The notes under the pieces were generated by a model. It searched no databases, was not told the origin of the DNA, and saw nothing but the letters and a program-made list of their open reading frames with translations. Both the position numbers and the translations under genes were made by a program. This document shows, one piece after another, positions 44,741 through 52,466 of a stretch of DNA of 64,000 bases (positions are counted from its first letter, which is position 1; each line of letters opens with the position of its first letter). This stretch comes from Novosphingobium resinovorum (GTDB taxonomy: Bacteria; Pseudomonadota; Alphaproteobacteria; Sphingomonadales; Sphingomonadaceae): positions 186,001 through 250,000 of the forward strand of contig NZ_BSFC01000021.1 of the NCBI RefSeq assembly GCF_027922145.1. Reading direction: 5' to 3'.

Positions 44741-46345
44741 ATGGAGGAGTTCGACTTCATCGTCAGCGGCGCGGGCTCGGCGGGCTGCGTCGTCGCGGCG
44801 CGGCTCAGCGAGAACGGGCGTTACTCGGTGCTGCTGCTGGAGGCCGGGCCGGAGGACAAGGCGTTCTGGATCAGGCCGCCGATGGGCTACCCGATGCTGT
44901 TCGCCGACCCCAAGGTCAACTGGATGTTCGAGAGCGAGCCCGAGGCCGAACTCGGCGGCCGCCGCATGTACCAGCCTCGCGGCAAGGTGCTGGGCGGGAC
45001 CAGTTCGATCAACGGCATGCTCTATATCCGGGGCAACGCGCGCGACTACGACGACTGGCGCCAGCGCGGATGCGAGGGTTGGAGCTTCGCCGACGTCCTG
45101 CCCTACTTCCGCAAGGCCGAGGACCAGCAGCGCGGACCCAATGCCTATCACGGCGTCGGCGGACCGCTGACGGTGTCCGACCAGCCGGGCCGCTCCGAGA
45201 TCGCCGTCGCCATCGTCGAGGCGGCGCAGGAGGCGGGCATTCCCTACAACCCGGACTTCAACGGCGCGGAGCAGGAAGGCACCGGCTTCTTCCAGACGAC
45301 CACCCGCAACAACCGGCGCTGGAATACCTCGCAGGCGTACCTCACCCCGGCGCGGGGGCGGGCCAACCTGAAGATTGAGACCGACGCCCATGCTACCCGG
45401 GTGCTCGTCGAAGGGGGCCGCGCCACCGGGATCGAGTACCGCACCAAAGCGGGCCTGGTCACCGCCAGGGCGCGGCGGGAAGTGGTGGTCTGCGGCGGCG
45501 CCTTCGGGTCGCCGCAGCTTCTGCAGCTTTCCGGCATCGGCCCCGCCGCGCACTTGCGCGAAAGCGGCATCGCGCCGGTGCTCGACCTGCCGGGCGTCGG
45601 TGCCAACCTGATGGACCATTTCTACATCTCGCTGATGTTCCGCTGCACCCGGCCGATCACCATCAACGAACTGGCCAACAGCCCGCTGCGCAAGCTGAAG
45701 GCGGGGATCGACTACGTCCTGTTCAACAAGGGGCCGCTCGCCAGCAACGGCATCTATGCGGGCATCTTCACCCGCACCGACGAGCGGCAGGACCGGCCCA
45801 ACCTGCAGGTCAACACCAACATCTGGACCGTCCAGAGCCGCACGGCGGCGGGCATGAAGGCCCACCCCTTCCCCGGCTTCACGATGAGCCCGGTCCACCT
45901 CAACCCGCGCGCCAGCGGCACGGTGCGGCTGCGCGGGCCGGACCCGCTGGCCGACCCGGTGATCCGCCAGAACTTCCTGACCGACCGCATCGACGTGGAT
46001 GCGATGATCGCGGCGGTGAAGGTGGTGCGCGGCGTGGCCGCCCAGCCCGCGCTCGCGCCCTACAATGCGGGCGAGATATCGCCCGGCGCGGATGCCCGCA
46101 GCGACGCGGAGATCGAGGCTTACGTGCGCGCCGCCGCCATCGCCAACCTGCACCCGGTCGGTTCGTGCCGGATGGGTGTCAGCGCCGACGCGGTGGTCGA
46201 TCCGCGCCTGCGCGTCCACGGCATCGCCGGGCTTCGCGTCGCCGACGCCTCGATCATGCCGAGCCTGCCGTCCGGCAACACCAACGCCCCCTCGATCATG
46301 ATCGGCGAGAAGTGCGCCGACATGATCCTGGAAGACGCCCGATAA
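44741..46345 (+). CDS. GMC family oxidoreductase (choline dehydrogenase-like)
   Basis: A 534-residue GMC flavoenzyme. N-terminal FIVSGAGSAGCVVAARLSE with LLLEAGP, GMC signature 1 in PRGKVLGGTSSINGMLYIRG, signature 2 GAFGSPQLLQLSGIGP, the active-site His in NLHPVGSCRMG and the paired Asn in GNTNAPSIMIGEK. It oxidises a primary or secondary alcohol. It starts directly after the stop of the KstD-like gene. The operon would give alcohol oxidation plus ring dehydrogenation of one substrate. Confidence 0.9.
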   Translation: MEEFDFIVSGAGSAGCVVAARLSENGRYSVLLLEAGPEDKAFWIRPPMGYPMLFADPKVNWMFESEPEAELGGRRMYQPRGKVLGGTSSINGMLYIRGNARDYDDWRQRGCEGWSFADVLPYFRKAEDQQRGPNAYHGVGGPLTVSDQPGRSEIAVAIVEAAQEAGIPYNPDFNGAEQEGTGFFQTTTRNNRRWNTSQAYLTPARGRANLKIETDAHATRVLVEGGRATGIEYRTKAGLVTARARREVVVCGGAFGSPQLLQLSGIGPAAHLRESGIAPVLDLPGVGANLMDHFYISLMFRCTRPITINELANSPLRKLKAGIDYVLFNKGPLASNGIYAGIFTRTDERQDRPNLQVNTNIWTVQSRTAAGMKAHPFPGFTMSPVHLNPRASGTVRLRGPDPLADPVIRQNFLTDRIDVDAMIAAVKVVRGVAAQPALAPYNAGEISPGADARSDAEIEAYVRAAAIANLHPVGSCRMGVSADAVVDPRLRVHGIAGLRVADASIMPSLPSGNTNAPSIMIGEKCADMILEDAR

Positions 46346-46359
46346 AAGAGGAGAGAGAC

Positions 46360-46914
46360 ATGCCGACACTGGAACAGCGCATCGCCCGGCTGGAAGCGGA
46401 ATCGCAGATCCGCCAGCTCGTCGCCCGCTACTGCTTCACCATCGACGACCGCGACATCGACGGCATCCGCGCCCTCTTCGCGCCCGATGCGGTGCTGAAA
46501 TCGGCGGACGGGGTGATGAACGCCACCGGCGTCGATGCGATCATGACGCAGTACGACGGGCGCTTCGACGTGCTCGGGCCGGGGCACCACTTCATGCACG
46601 ACGTCCAGATCGACTTCGTCGGCGATGGCTCGCTAGAAGCGACGGGCCGTGTGATCGGCCATGCGGAATTGTGGCGCGGCGGCAGGATGATGGTCACCGC
46701 CATCCGCTACGACGACAAGTATCGCAACACCGACGCGGGCTGGAAGTTCGCCGAGCGGACGATCGGCTTCCTCTACTACGTGCCGATCGAGGACTATCCG
46801 AACATCCTCTCCACGCCCTTGCGCAACCACGCCTATCCCGAGCCCATGCCGGCGGATTTCCCCGAGCGCCTGCCGACCTGGATCGCCTACGAGAAATCGC
46901 GCGGGAGGGGCTGA
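46360..46914 (+). CDS. NTF2/SnoaL-like protein
   Basis: A 184-residue NTF2-like protein: QIRQLVARYCFTIDDRDIDG, ALFAPDAVLKSADG, then GHHFMHDVQIDFVGDG and KFAERTIGFLYYVPIED. It is only distantly related to the other three in the window (ALFAPDA in place of the WPDG turn). Start 46360 follows agaggagagagac. As last gene of the FAD/FAD/GMC operon it is probably a small lyase or isomerase for a product of those dehydrogenases. Confidence 0.78.
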   Translation: MPTLEQRIARLEAESQIRQLVARYCFTIDDRDIDGIRALFAPDAVLKSADGVMNATGVDAIMTQYDGRFDVLGPGHHFMHDVQIDFVGDGSLEATGRVIGHAELWRGGRMMVTAIRYDDKYRNTDAGWKFAERTIGFLYYVPIEDYPNILSTPLRNHAYPEPMPADFPERLPTWIAYEKSRGRG

Positions 46915-46916
46915 AT

Positions 46917-47055
46917 CCTCCCCCGAGGGGAGGGGGACCATGCGCAGCATGGTGGAGGGGCACAGGCGGTTTGCGTGAGATCGAAGGGAAGCGCCCCGCG
47001 CGAGGGTGCCCCTCCACCACCCTGCGGGTGGTCCCCCTCCCCGTGCCGGGGAGGA
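46917..47055. repeat. long palindromic intergenic repeat
   Basis: CCTCCCCCGAGGGGAGGGGG with CACCATGCGCAG at the left is complemented by a G/C-rich right end (CCACCCTGCGGGTGGTCCCC and the bases after it). It has an inner symmetric region GTGGAGGGGCAC / GTGCCCCTCCAC. A REP-like element of a second type, next to REP-A copy 5. Confidence 0.7.
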
Positions 47056-47072
47056 ATTTGCACCCACCTCGT

Positions 47073-47143
47073 CATTGCGAGCGCAGCGAAGCAATCCAGG
47101 GCCGCGCAAGACCGCCCTGGATTGCTTCGCTGCGCTCGCAATG
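47073..47143. repeat. REP-A palindromic repeat, copy 5
   Basis: CATTGCGAGCGCAGCGAAGC plus AATCCAG, and the exact complement with the matching compensatory base (gcgcagcg). Same family as the other five. Confidence 0.88.
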
Positions 47144-47208
47144 ACGAACTTGGGGTTTGCAGATACGACAATACCCGCTGGCGAGTGCGGGCCATTACGC
47201 CGGGGAAA

Positions 47209-47600
47209 TCAACGCAAGTCCGAGAACATCGGGTCGGCGTCGGGAGCGTCCAAGCTGGGACGCAGGGTTTTGTTTTCCGTGAAGCTCTGGCGAGCGGCCG
47301 GGTAACTCACGGTGCAGCCCGGCTCGACCTGTATTCCATCGGACTTGTCCCATGTAGCCGTCGTTAGGGCTCGCAGCGTTATCGGCCGATGGTTGTCCGG
47401 CGGGGACATCCGGTGCCCTGCGTCAAGTCGCAGGAGCGGGCGGATGACGCTTTCCGGGAACTCAGGGACAGTCCGGGTCTTCGAACGGACGCGTGGGTTG
47501 CACGATCGCGGCTTGAAACCGCATCCCGGCCCACGACGCCGACCCGATACACCTTTCCAGCGTGATCATCGCCGGATCGGATGCTGGGGCTTATAACCCA
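47209..47600 (-). pseudogene. unrecognised, possibly decayed reading frame
   Basis: On the minus strand 47209-47409 reads SPPDNHRPITLRALTTATWD, then GIQVEPGCTVSYPAARQSFT and ends ADPMFSDLR. In other frames just upstream are SWAGMRFQAAIVQPTRPFED (stop) and PEFPESVIRPLLRLDAGHR. These look like pieces of one gene with a frameshift, but I recognise no family. The whole gap 46915-47624 otherwise holds only the two repeats above. Confidence 0.25.
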
Positions 47601-47624
47601 TTTGGCGATAAATGTCAACCTGCC

Positions 47625-49106
47625 TCATCCGATCATCGCTTCCACTTCCTCGCGGATGATCTTGCCGCTGGCGCTGCGGGGGAACGCCTCCATCGCGATG
47701 AAGCGTACCGCCTTGGGCCGCTTGTATCCGGCCAGCGCGTCGCGGCACATCTGCATCACCACCTGCTCGTCGAGCGAGGGATCGTTGCGCGCGATCACCG
47801 CCACCGGCACTTCGCCCCATTGCGGGTCCGGGCGGCGCACGACGATGGCATCGTTGACCCGCGCATCGGCGAACAGCACGCGCTCGATCTCGGCCGGGTA
47901 GATGTTCTCGCCGCCCGACTTGATCAGGTACTTGGAGCGGCCGACGAAATCGTAGCCCGAAGGCGTCCGGCGGAACAGGTCGCCCATGTGGAACCAGCCT
48001 CCGGCGAAGCACTCGGCATTGGTGGCCTCGGCATTCCAGTAGCCGCTGAACAGCGTCGGCCCGCGCACGCAGGCCTCGCCGGTCGCGCCGTCGGGCACCT
48101 CGTTGCCGTCCGCACCCAGCAGGCGCAAGTCGCACAGCAGGCTCAGCCGCTTGGGGAAAGCCGAAGGCATCGTGCCGACGGGGATCAGATCGGCCGATAG
48201 CGGCGGCATTCCCGTCTCGGTCGCACCGAATGAGTTGAGGTAAGGCGCGCCCAATGCCCGGGTGATCGCCGCGATCGTGGCGGAGGGGACGAGGTCCGCC
48301 ATGCAGCCCGCCGCCTTGACCCCGCGCACCCTGGCATCCCGCGCCTCGAGCCGTTCGAGCAGCGGCTCGATCGTCGCGGGCACCAGCATTAGCCAGCCTA
48401 TCGGAAATTCCTCAAGCGCATCGACCAGCGCATCGGCGTCGAAACCGTCGATGATGATCCCGGTGCCGCCGCACATCAGCGTCGCCAGCAGGTGCTCGGT
48501 CCCGCCCATGTGGAACATCGGCGCCCACGAGACGTAGGCGTCAGTCATCGCCACGCCCATGTCGAGCCGCATGGCGCACATCCGCGCGACTTCGGCGCGG
48601 TGGCTGATCACGGCGGCCTTGGGCAGCCCCGTCGTGCCGCTGGTGTAGATGATGAGCAGGCCGTCTTCCGGTTCGGCCACGCTGGCGGTCTCTCCCGCCG
48701 CGCCGAGACGATCGATGGCGGCGAAGGGACGACCGTTCGCCACTTTCTCCCCGAGGACCTGATGGCGGGACGAGGCGACCAGCAGCGAGGGGTCCACCAG
48801 TTCGACGCAGTGGCGCATCTCGGCATCGGAGAGCCGCCAGTTGAGGCAGGCCGCGATCAGCCCCAGCTTCGCGCAGGCAAGCTGGACGGCGGTGTACTCG
48901 AAGCGGTTTTCCGACAGGATCGCCACGCGCTGCCCGCGCACGAGCCCGCGTGCGGCGAAATCGGCGGCCACCGCATCGACGCAGGCAAGCACCTCGGCAT
49001 AGCCGAGGCGCATCCCGCCCTGCACGATCGCCAGCGCCTGGGGGGTCGCCCGCGCGCGCATGGCGACAAGGTCATAGACGCTGGCTGCGAAAGCCTTCTC
49101 CATCAT
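47625..49106 (-). CDS. AMP-dependent acyl-CoA ligase
   Basis: A 493-residue adenylate-forming enzyme with LIIYTSGTTGLPKAAVISH, NSFGATETGMPP, the GDLFRR motif, GRSKYLIKSGGENIYPAEIE and the catalytic Lys in FPRSASGKIIREE. It makes a CoA thioester from a carboxylic acid. The ATG lies 34 bp inside the end of the upstream MaoC gene, so the three genes (MaoC-N, MaoC-C, ligase) are one coupled operon. The acid is unknown; this ligase is shorter than and distinct from that at 26140. Confidence 0.9.
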   Translation of the reverse strand: MMEKAFAASVYDLVAMRARATPQALAIVQGGMRLGYAEVLACVDAVAADFAARGLVRGQRVAILSENRFEYTAVQLACAKLGLIAACLNWRLSDAEMRHCVELVDPSLLVASSRHQVLGEKVANGRPFAAIDRLGAAGETASVAEPEDGLLIIYTSGTTGLPKAAVISHRAEVARMCAMRLDMGVAMTDAYVSWAPMFHMGGTEHLLATLMCGGTGIIIDGFDADALVDALEEFPIGWLMLVPATIEPLLERLEARDARVRGVKAAGCMADLVPSATIAAITRALGAPYLNSFGATETGMPPLSADLIPVGTMPSAFPKRLSLLCDLRLLGADGNEVPDGATGEACVRGPTLFSGYWNAEATNAECFAGGWFHMGDLFRRTPSGYDFVGRSKYLIKSGGENIYPAEIERVLFADARVNDAIVVRRPDPQWGEVPVAVIARNDPSLDEQVVMQMCRDALAGYKRPKAVRFIAMEAFPRSASGKIIREEVEAMIG

Positions 49107-49464
49107 CGCTGTCTCTCCCGTCCGTTTCTATTCTTGCCCTGAGCACGACGTTGTCCGGTGCGACCACAAGTTCCGCGTCGCAGGTGTCCTGGTCCCAGGT
49201 CCCGCGCGCCAGCACGCCGTCGCCCGCCAGCACGTTGCCCAGCAACGCCGCCTCGATCGAGCATATCTCCCGGTCGGGCCGCGCTTCCATCACCATGTTG
49301 AGCAGATAGGCGAGGTTCGTCGGCCCCGGATTGACCGTGCGCGGGCCGAAGCCCAGCGCCTCGGCCGCGGCGGGGTCGACGTGGATCGCATTGTCGTCGC
49401 CCAGCGCCTCGCACCACAGCGCCATCGCCTCGGCGGGCACGGCGCCAAGTTCCCACGCGCTCAT
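49072..49464 (-). CDS. MaoC-like hydratase subunit (catalytic half)
   Basis: A 130-residue single hot-dog domain with the hydratase motif ALGDDNAIHVDPAAAEALGF: Asp23, Asn25 and His28 fit the R-hydratase catalytic D-x-N-x-x-H. NPGPTNLAYLLN follows. It overlaps the stop of the preceding half by ATGA. The two halves together equal one double-hot-dog enoyl-CoA hydratase, as in heteromeric steroid side-chain hydratases. It hydrates an enoyl-CoA, probably one made from the ligase product. Confidence 0.78.
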   Translation of the reverse strand: MSAWELGAVPAEAMALWCEALGDDNAIHVDPAAAEALGFGPRTVNPGPTNLAYLLNMVMEARPDREICSIEAALLGNVLAGDGVLARGTWDQDTCDAELVVAPDNVVLRARIETDGRDSDDGEGFRSQRL

Positions 49465-49889
49465 GCGGGTGCCTGCACGGCCGGTCCGGGCGCGGGCATG
49501 ATCGTGGTGAGGCTGACCCGCGCGTGCGGCCGCCCGGCGGCGCTGACCGTCATGCCCAGGGTCAGGTGGTCGGCCGCGCCGAACCTGCGGCTTGCCTTGC
49601 GCTCCAGCGAGACCACGCGGGCGGCCACGTCGTACCCGGTATCGACCGTCAGCGGCGCGTCGTAGTCGATCCGGCAGCGACCCAGCACCGCCCCCTCGTC
49701 GAACGCGAGGCCGAGCGCACGGCACACGTCGCCCACCCGCGCACCCATGCCGCCCAGCGCCGCGACGAAGGCGAAGACGGGGTGCGCCTCCTTGGCCCGG
49801 CGCTGCGGCGCAGCGCAGGACCGCCGGATCGCATCGTCGAGCCCGGCAGACAGCAGGAAGCGCCCCGGCGGTATCGCGAAATGGTCCAT
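49461..49889 (-). CDS. MaoC N-terminal-like (FAS1-type) hot-dog subunit
   Basis: A 142-residue hot-dog protein. It has HPVFAFVAALGGMGARVGDV, RCRIDYDAPLTVDTGYDV and VSLTTIMP, and no catalytic Asp-His pair, as expected of the structural half of a split MaoC hydratase. ATG 49889 follows gggagaggc, which settles the start; the frame is open for 63 codons more. Its stop overlaps the next gene. It likely provides the cover for a long CoA substrate. Confidence 0.7.
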   Translation of the reverse strand: MDHFAIPPGRFLLSAGLDDAIRRSCAAPQRRAKEAHPVFAFVAALGGMGARVGDVCRALGLAFDEGAVLGRCRIDYDAPLTVDTGYDVAARVVSLERKASRRFGAADHLTLGMTVSAAGRPHARVSLTTIMPAPGPAVQAPA

Positions 49890-50022
49890 GCCTCTCCCGG
49901 AATGGCTGCTTGGTAAGTCCGCGCCCACGTGTTGCATGTCGCGCGATTGGGCGTAAAGCTGACCTCGGGCTTCGCCGGAGTCAACCGCAATCGAGGCCAG
50001 TAATGAGGATGGTTCAATTATC

Positions 50023-50739
50023 ATGGCGAACCCGGTGAAGACCACGGAGGCCGAACCCCTCGCCTGGCGGCGGCGCAAGGACTATCGCCCGCAGGAAATC
50101 CTCGCCGCCGCGCGCCGGCTGATCGAGGAGGAAGGCACCACGGCCACCTCGATGGCGCGGATCGCCAAGCTGGCGGGCGTGTCCGAGGCTACGGTCTACA
50201 AATACTACGACAGCAAGCAGGAACTGGTGAACCAGGTGCTGGTCGACTGGGCGACGCCTTTCGTCGAGCGCCTGATCGCAGAGCTGCGGCACATCACCGA
50301 CCTGCGTTCGCAGCTGACGCTGATCGCCGCGCGCTTCATGCGCTCGATCGAGGAGACGCCGCGCTTCCACCGCGTGTTCTACCAGGAACTGCGCTGGGCG
50401 GACTATCGCGGGTCGGCGCTGCACAAGCTCAACCACGTCTTCGCGCATAGCGTGGTCGAGGCGGTGCAGCAGGCGCAGCACGAGGGCAAAGTCCGCGCCG
50501 ACGTCGATCCGGTGATGATCCGCGACATGATGTTCGGCGGGCTGGAGCACGTCGCCATGCGCACCAGCTTCATCGGCCGCCCGCTCGACATCGACGCGGA
50601 GGCGAAGCGGTATGTCGACGTGCTGCTCTGCGGCGTGCTGTCCGAGCCGGGCGAACCGCGCGGACCGTCGGAAACGGAGCGGCTGTCGGCGCTGATCGAC
50701 CGGATGGAAGCGGCGCTGCGAGGGAGGCCGGGCAGCTAA
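50023..50739 (+). CDS. TetR/AcrR family regulator
   Basis: A 238-residue TetR: PQEILAAARRLIEEEGTTAT then ARIAKLAGVSEATVYKYYDS as HTH, and a helical ligand domain. It is divergent from the MaoC-MaoC-ligase operon, 133 bp between starts, so it probably controls that operon. Not similar to the two sister TetRs. No clear palindrome was found in the spacer. Confidence 0.88.
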   Translation: MANPVKTTEAEPLAWRRRKDYRPQEILAAARRLIEEEGTTATSMARIAKLAGVSEATVYKYYDSKQELVNQVLVDWATPFVERLIAELRHITDLRSQLTLIAARFMRSIEETPRFHRVFYQELRWADYRGSALHKLNHVFAHSVVEAVQQAQHEGKVRADVDPVMIRDMMFGGLEHVAMRTSFIGRPLDIDAEAKRYVDVLLCGVLSEPGEPRGPSETERLSALIDRMEAALRGRPGS

Positions 50740-50755
50740 TTCTCCCACCCTTCGT

Positions 50756-50825
50756 CATTGCGAGCGTAGCGAAGCAATCCAGGGCAGGATAAGCCGCCCT
50801 GGATTGCTTCGCTACGCTCGCAATG
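50756..50825. repeat. REP-A palindromic repeat, copy 6
   Basis: CATTGCGAGCGTAGCGAAGC plus AATCCAG, a 16-bp loop region and the perfect complement. It lies between the two adjacent TetR genes. Confidence 0.88.
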
Positions 50826-50897
50826 ACGAACGGGGGAGAATGGCCATCGCGCCTGCACATCCGCTTTGATCTCCGTTCGATTCGCCGCAGCATAATT

Positions 50898-50925
50898 ATA
50901 AAAGACGTTCATGAATGTCTTTTTT
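50898..50925. promoter_or_regulatory. AT-rich palindrome (operator site B) upstream of the TetR gene
   Basis: AAAAGAC, G, TTCA then TGAA, T, GTCTTTT (50900-50923) is a 24-bp palindrome with one mismatched pair, and A/T continues outside. It shares its core with site A at 41362. It lies 80 bp upstream of GTG 51005, where an autoregulating TetR would bind. Confidence 0.6.
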
Positions 50926-51004
50926 TATCGACCGGATTGCGCTACCGATCAGGTTGGCGAGGCCGGAACCCACCGGCCCGCACGGCGTGGGAGAGCGCGA
51001 TCCA

Positions 51005-51625
51005 GTGAGACGACCCGGCGCGGACGAACCGACGATGCAGGCGCTCAAGAGCGCCCAGACCCGCGCGCGGCTGATCGACGCGACGATCCGGGTGCTCGTC
51101 CGCAGCGGCTATTCGCGCACCACGACGCCGCAGGTGGCGATCGAGGCCGGGCTGTCACGCGGCGCGATGCTGCACCACTTCGACAACGGCGTATCGCTCA
51201 TCAAGGCGACCATCATGCACCTGCACGAGCGCCGCCTGCGCGCCTTTCGCCGCGCCGCGGAGCGCAGTGCGCTGGATCACAGAGCGATGGTGCGCACGTA
51301 CTGGAAGCAGATCCAGAAGCCCGCCTTCATCGCCTTCCACGAACTGGCGGTGGCGGCACGTACCAGTCCCGACCTCGCCGCCGTGCTGATGCCGCTGCAG
51401 GTGGAGTTCCGCGAGCGGTTCAACCAACTCGCCGTCCAGCTCTATCCCGAATGGCAGGCAAGCCCGGAGAAGTTCGCGCTGGCCATGGCGATCTCGCAAG
51501 CGACGATGGAAGGCATGGCGATCAACCTGCTGACGGGCGCCATGGACGCCGGGCTGGTGGAGCCGGTGCTCGAAGCGCTCGAAACCCAGCTCCACGCCCT
51601 CAGGCCGCAGGATCAGGCGGCATGA
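51005..51625 (+). CDS. TetR/AcrR family regulator (sister of the one at 37033)
   Basis: A 206-residue TetR if started at GTG 51005, which has gggagag 8 bp upstream. The ATG at 50915 falls inside the palindrome and is unlikely. HTH: PQVAIEAGLSRGAMLHHFDN. The recognition segment is almost identical to that of the TetR at 37033, so both may bind one type of site. Its 3' end overlaps the convergent ThuA gene by 13 bp. It likely binds the palindrome upstream of itself and perhaps the one at 41362. Confidence 0.87.
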   Translation: MRRPGADEPTMQALKSAQTRARLIDATIRVLVRSGYSRTTTPQVAIEAGLSRGAMLHHFDNGVSLIKATIMHLHERRLRAFRRAAERSALDHRAMVRTYWKQIQKPAFIAFHELAVAARTSPDLAAVLMPLQVEFRERFNQLAVQLYPEWQASPEKFALAMAISQATMEGMAINLLTGAMDAGLVEPVLEALETQLHALRPQDQAA

Positions 51626-52347
51626 GCGAGACCCCAGCGAATGCCCCGCCGCAGCAGTTCGTGGAACACCGGGTAATTCCACGCACAGCGCTGCGGATGG
51701 GGCCAGAACGGGCTTACCGGCAGCAGGTCGTAGTGACCCCGGCAATGGCCGAGCGTCAAGTAGAGGATCGCACCCTCGCCGACCTTGCGCTCGTAGAGCA
51801 CGGGCACTTCCGCCTCGTCCCAGTCGGCATCGCGGAACTCGTCGCAGCGACCGGTGAAGCTGGTGTGCAGCAGCACGTCGATGTCTGCGGTGCGGTGCGT
51901 CAGGTAAAGCTCGTCCTCGACCCGGAAGTCGCGCAGCCCTTGCGTCATCTCGTGATCGCCCCGGGTGACGAAGACCTTGAACGGCGCGATCGGCGGATGG
52001 CCGGCGAAACGCGTGCCGAGCAGGCCGGTGAAGGCGGGCACCTCGTCCGGGGTATCGACCACGCCGTCCGCGCCGAAGCGCAGCACCGCGTTGGTCCCGT
52101 GCAGCGCCAGCCAGCGCCCGCCGCGCGCCAGGAACGCCTCCAGCGCGGCGACTTCCTCGCCGCGCGTCGGCACCAGATCGCAGGTGTAAGTGATCAGCAG
52201 GTCCGCCGCCGCAAGGCTCGCCAGATCGGCGTAATCGGAGGCCACGGAGGCGCGGATGCGCGGTGTTTCCGCCAGCAGTTTGAGCAATTCGAGGCGGGCA
52301 TAATCGATGTCGTGGAACTTCCCCGCGGCGATCAGGTGGACCTTCAT
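51613..52347 (-). CDS. ThuA-like domain protein
   Basis: A 244-residue ThuA-like protein: MKVHLIAAGKFHDIDYARLE, LLITYTCDLVP, GGRWLALHGTNAVLRFG, FVTRGDHEMTQGLRDF and ILYLTLGHCRGHYDL. The lysine-His-Asp opening and HGTNA replace the KGHAF and HHAIA of the ThuA at 22407, so the two belong to different branches. It is divergent from the CoA-transferase gene. Function unknown; ThuA domains resemble glutamine amidotransferases without the Cys. Confidence 0.78.
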   Translation of the reverse strand: MKVHLIAAGKFHDIDYARLELLKLLAETPRIRASVASDYADLASLAAADLLITYTCDLVPTRGEEVAALEAFLARGGRWLALHGTNAVLRFGADGVVDTPDEVPAFTGLLGTRFAGHPPIAPFKVFVTRGDHEMTQGLRDFRVEDELYLTHRTADIDVLLHTSFTGRCDEFRDADWDEAEVPVLYERKVGEGAILYLTLGHCRGHYDLLPVSPFWPHPQRCAWNYPVFHELLRRGIRWGLAHAA

Positions 52348-52466
52348 TCCGGCAAACTCCCCTCACGTGTGTGCGTGTATGCGCCCGAGCGTAAGGCTCG
52401 CCACGCCTGCGTCCAAGCATCGAAATTCAGGCCGCAGCGCGGTCGCTTCATCATCGGAGAATACGA

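Noticed and set aside
42947..46369. 1140-codon minus-strand open frame opposite the FAD/GMC operon
   Set aside because: Low-complexity Arg/His/Val-rich translation with no motif. GC-rich codon bias keeps the antisense frame open; the plus-strand genes are clearly real.
12904..50825. REP-A copies as a CRISPR array
   Set aside because: Copies are kilobases apart, palindromic and not separated by regular spacers. No cas gene is present.
50915..51004. Longer N-terminus for the TetR starting at ATG 50915
   Set aside because: That ATG lies inside the palindrome and the extra residues match nothing in the sister TetR. GTG 51005 has a good ribosome site.
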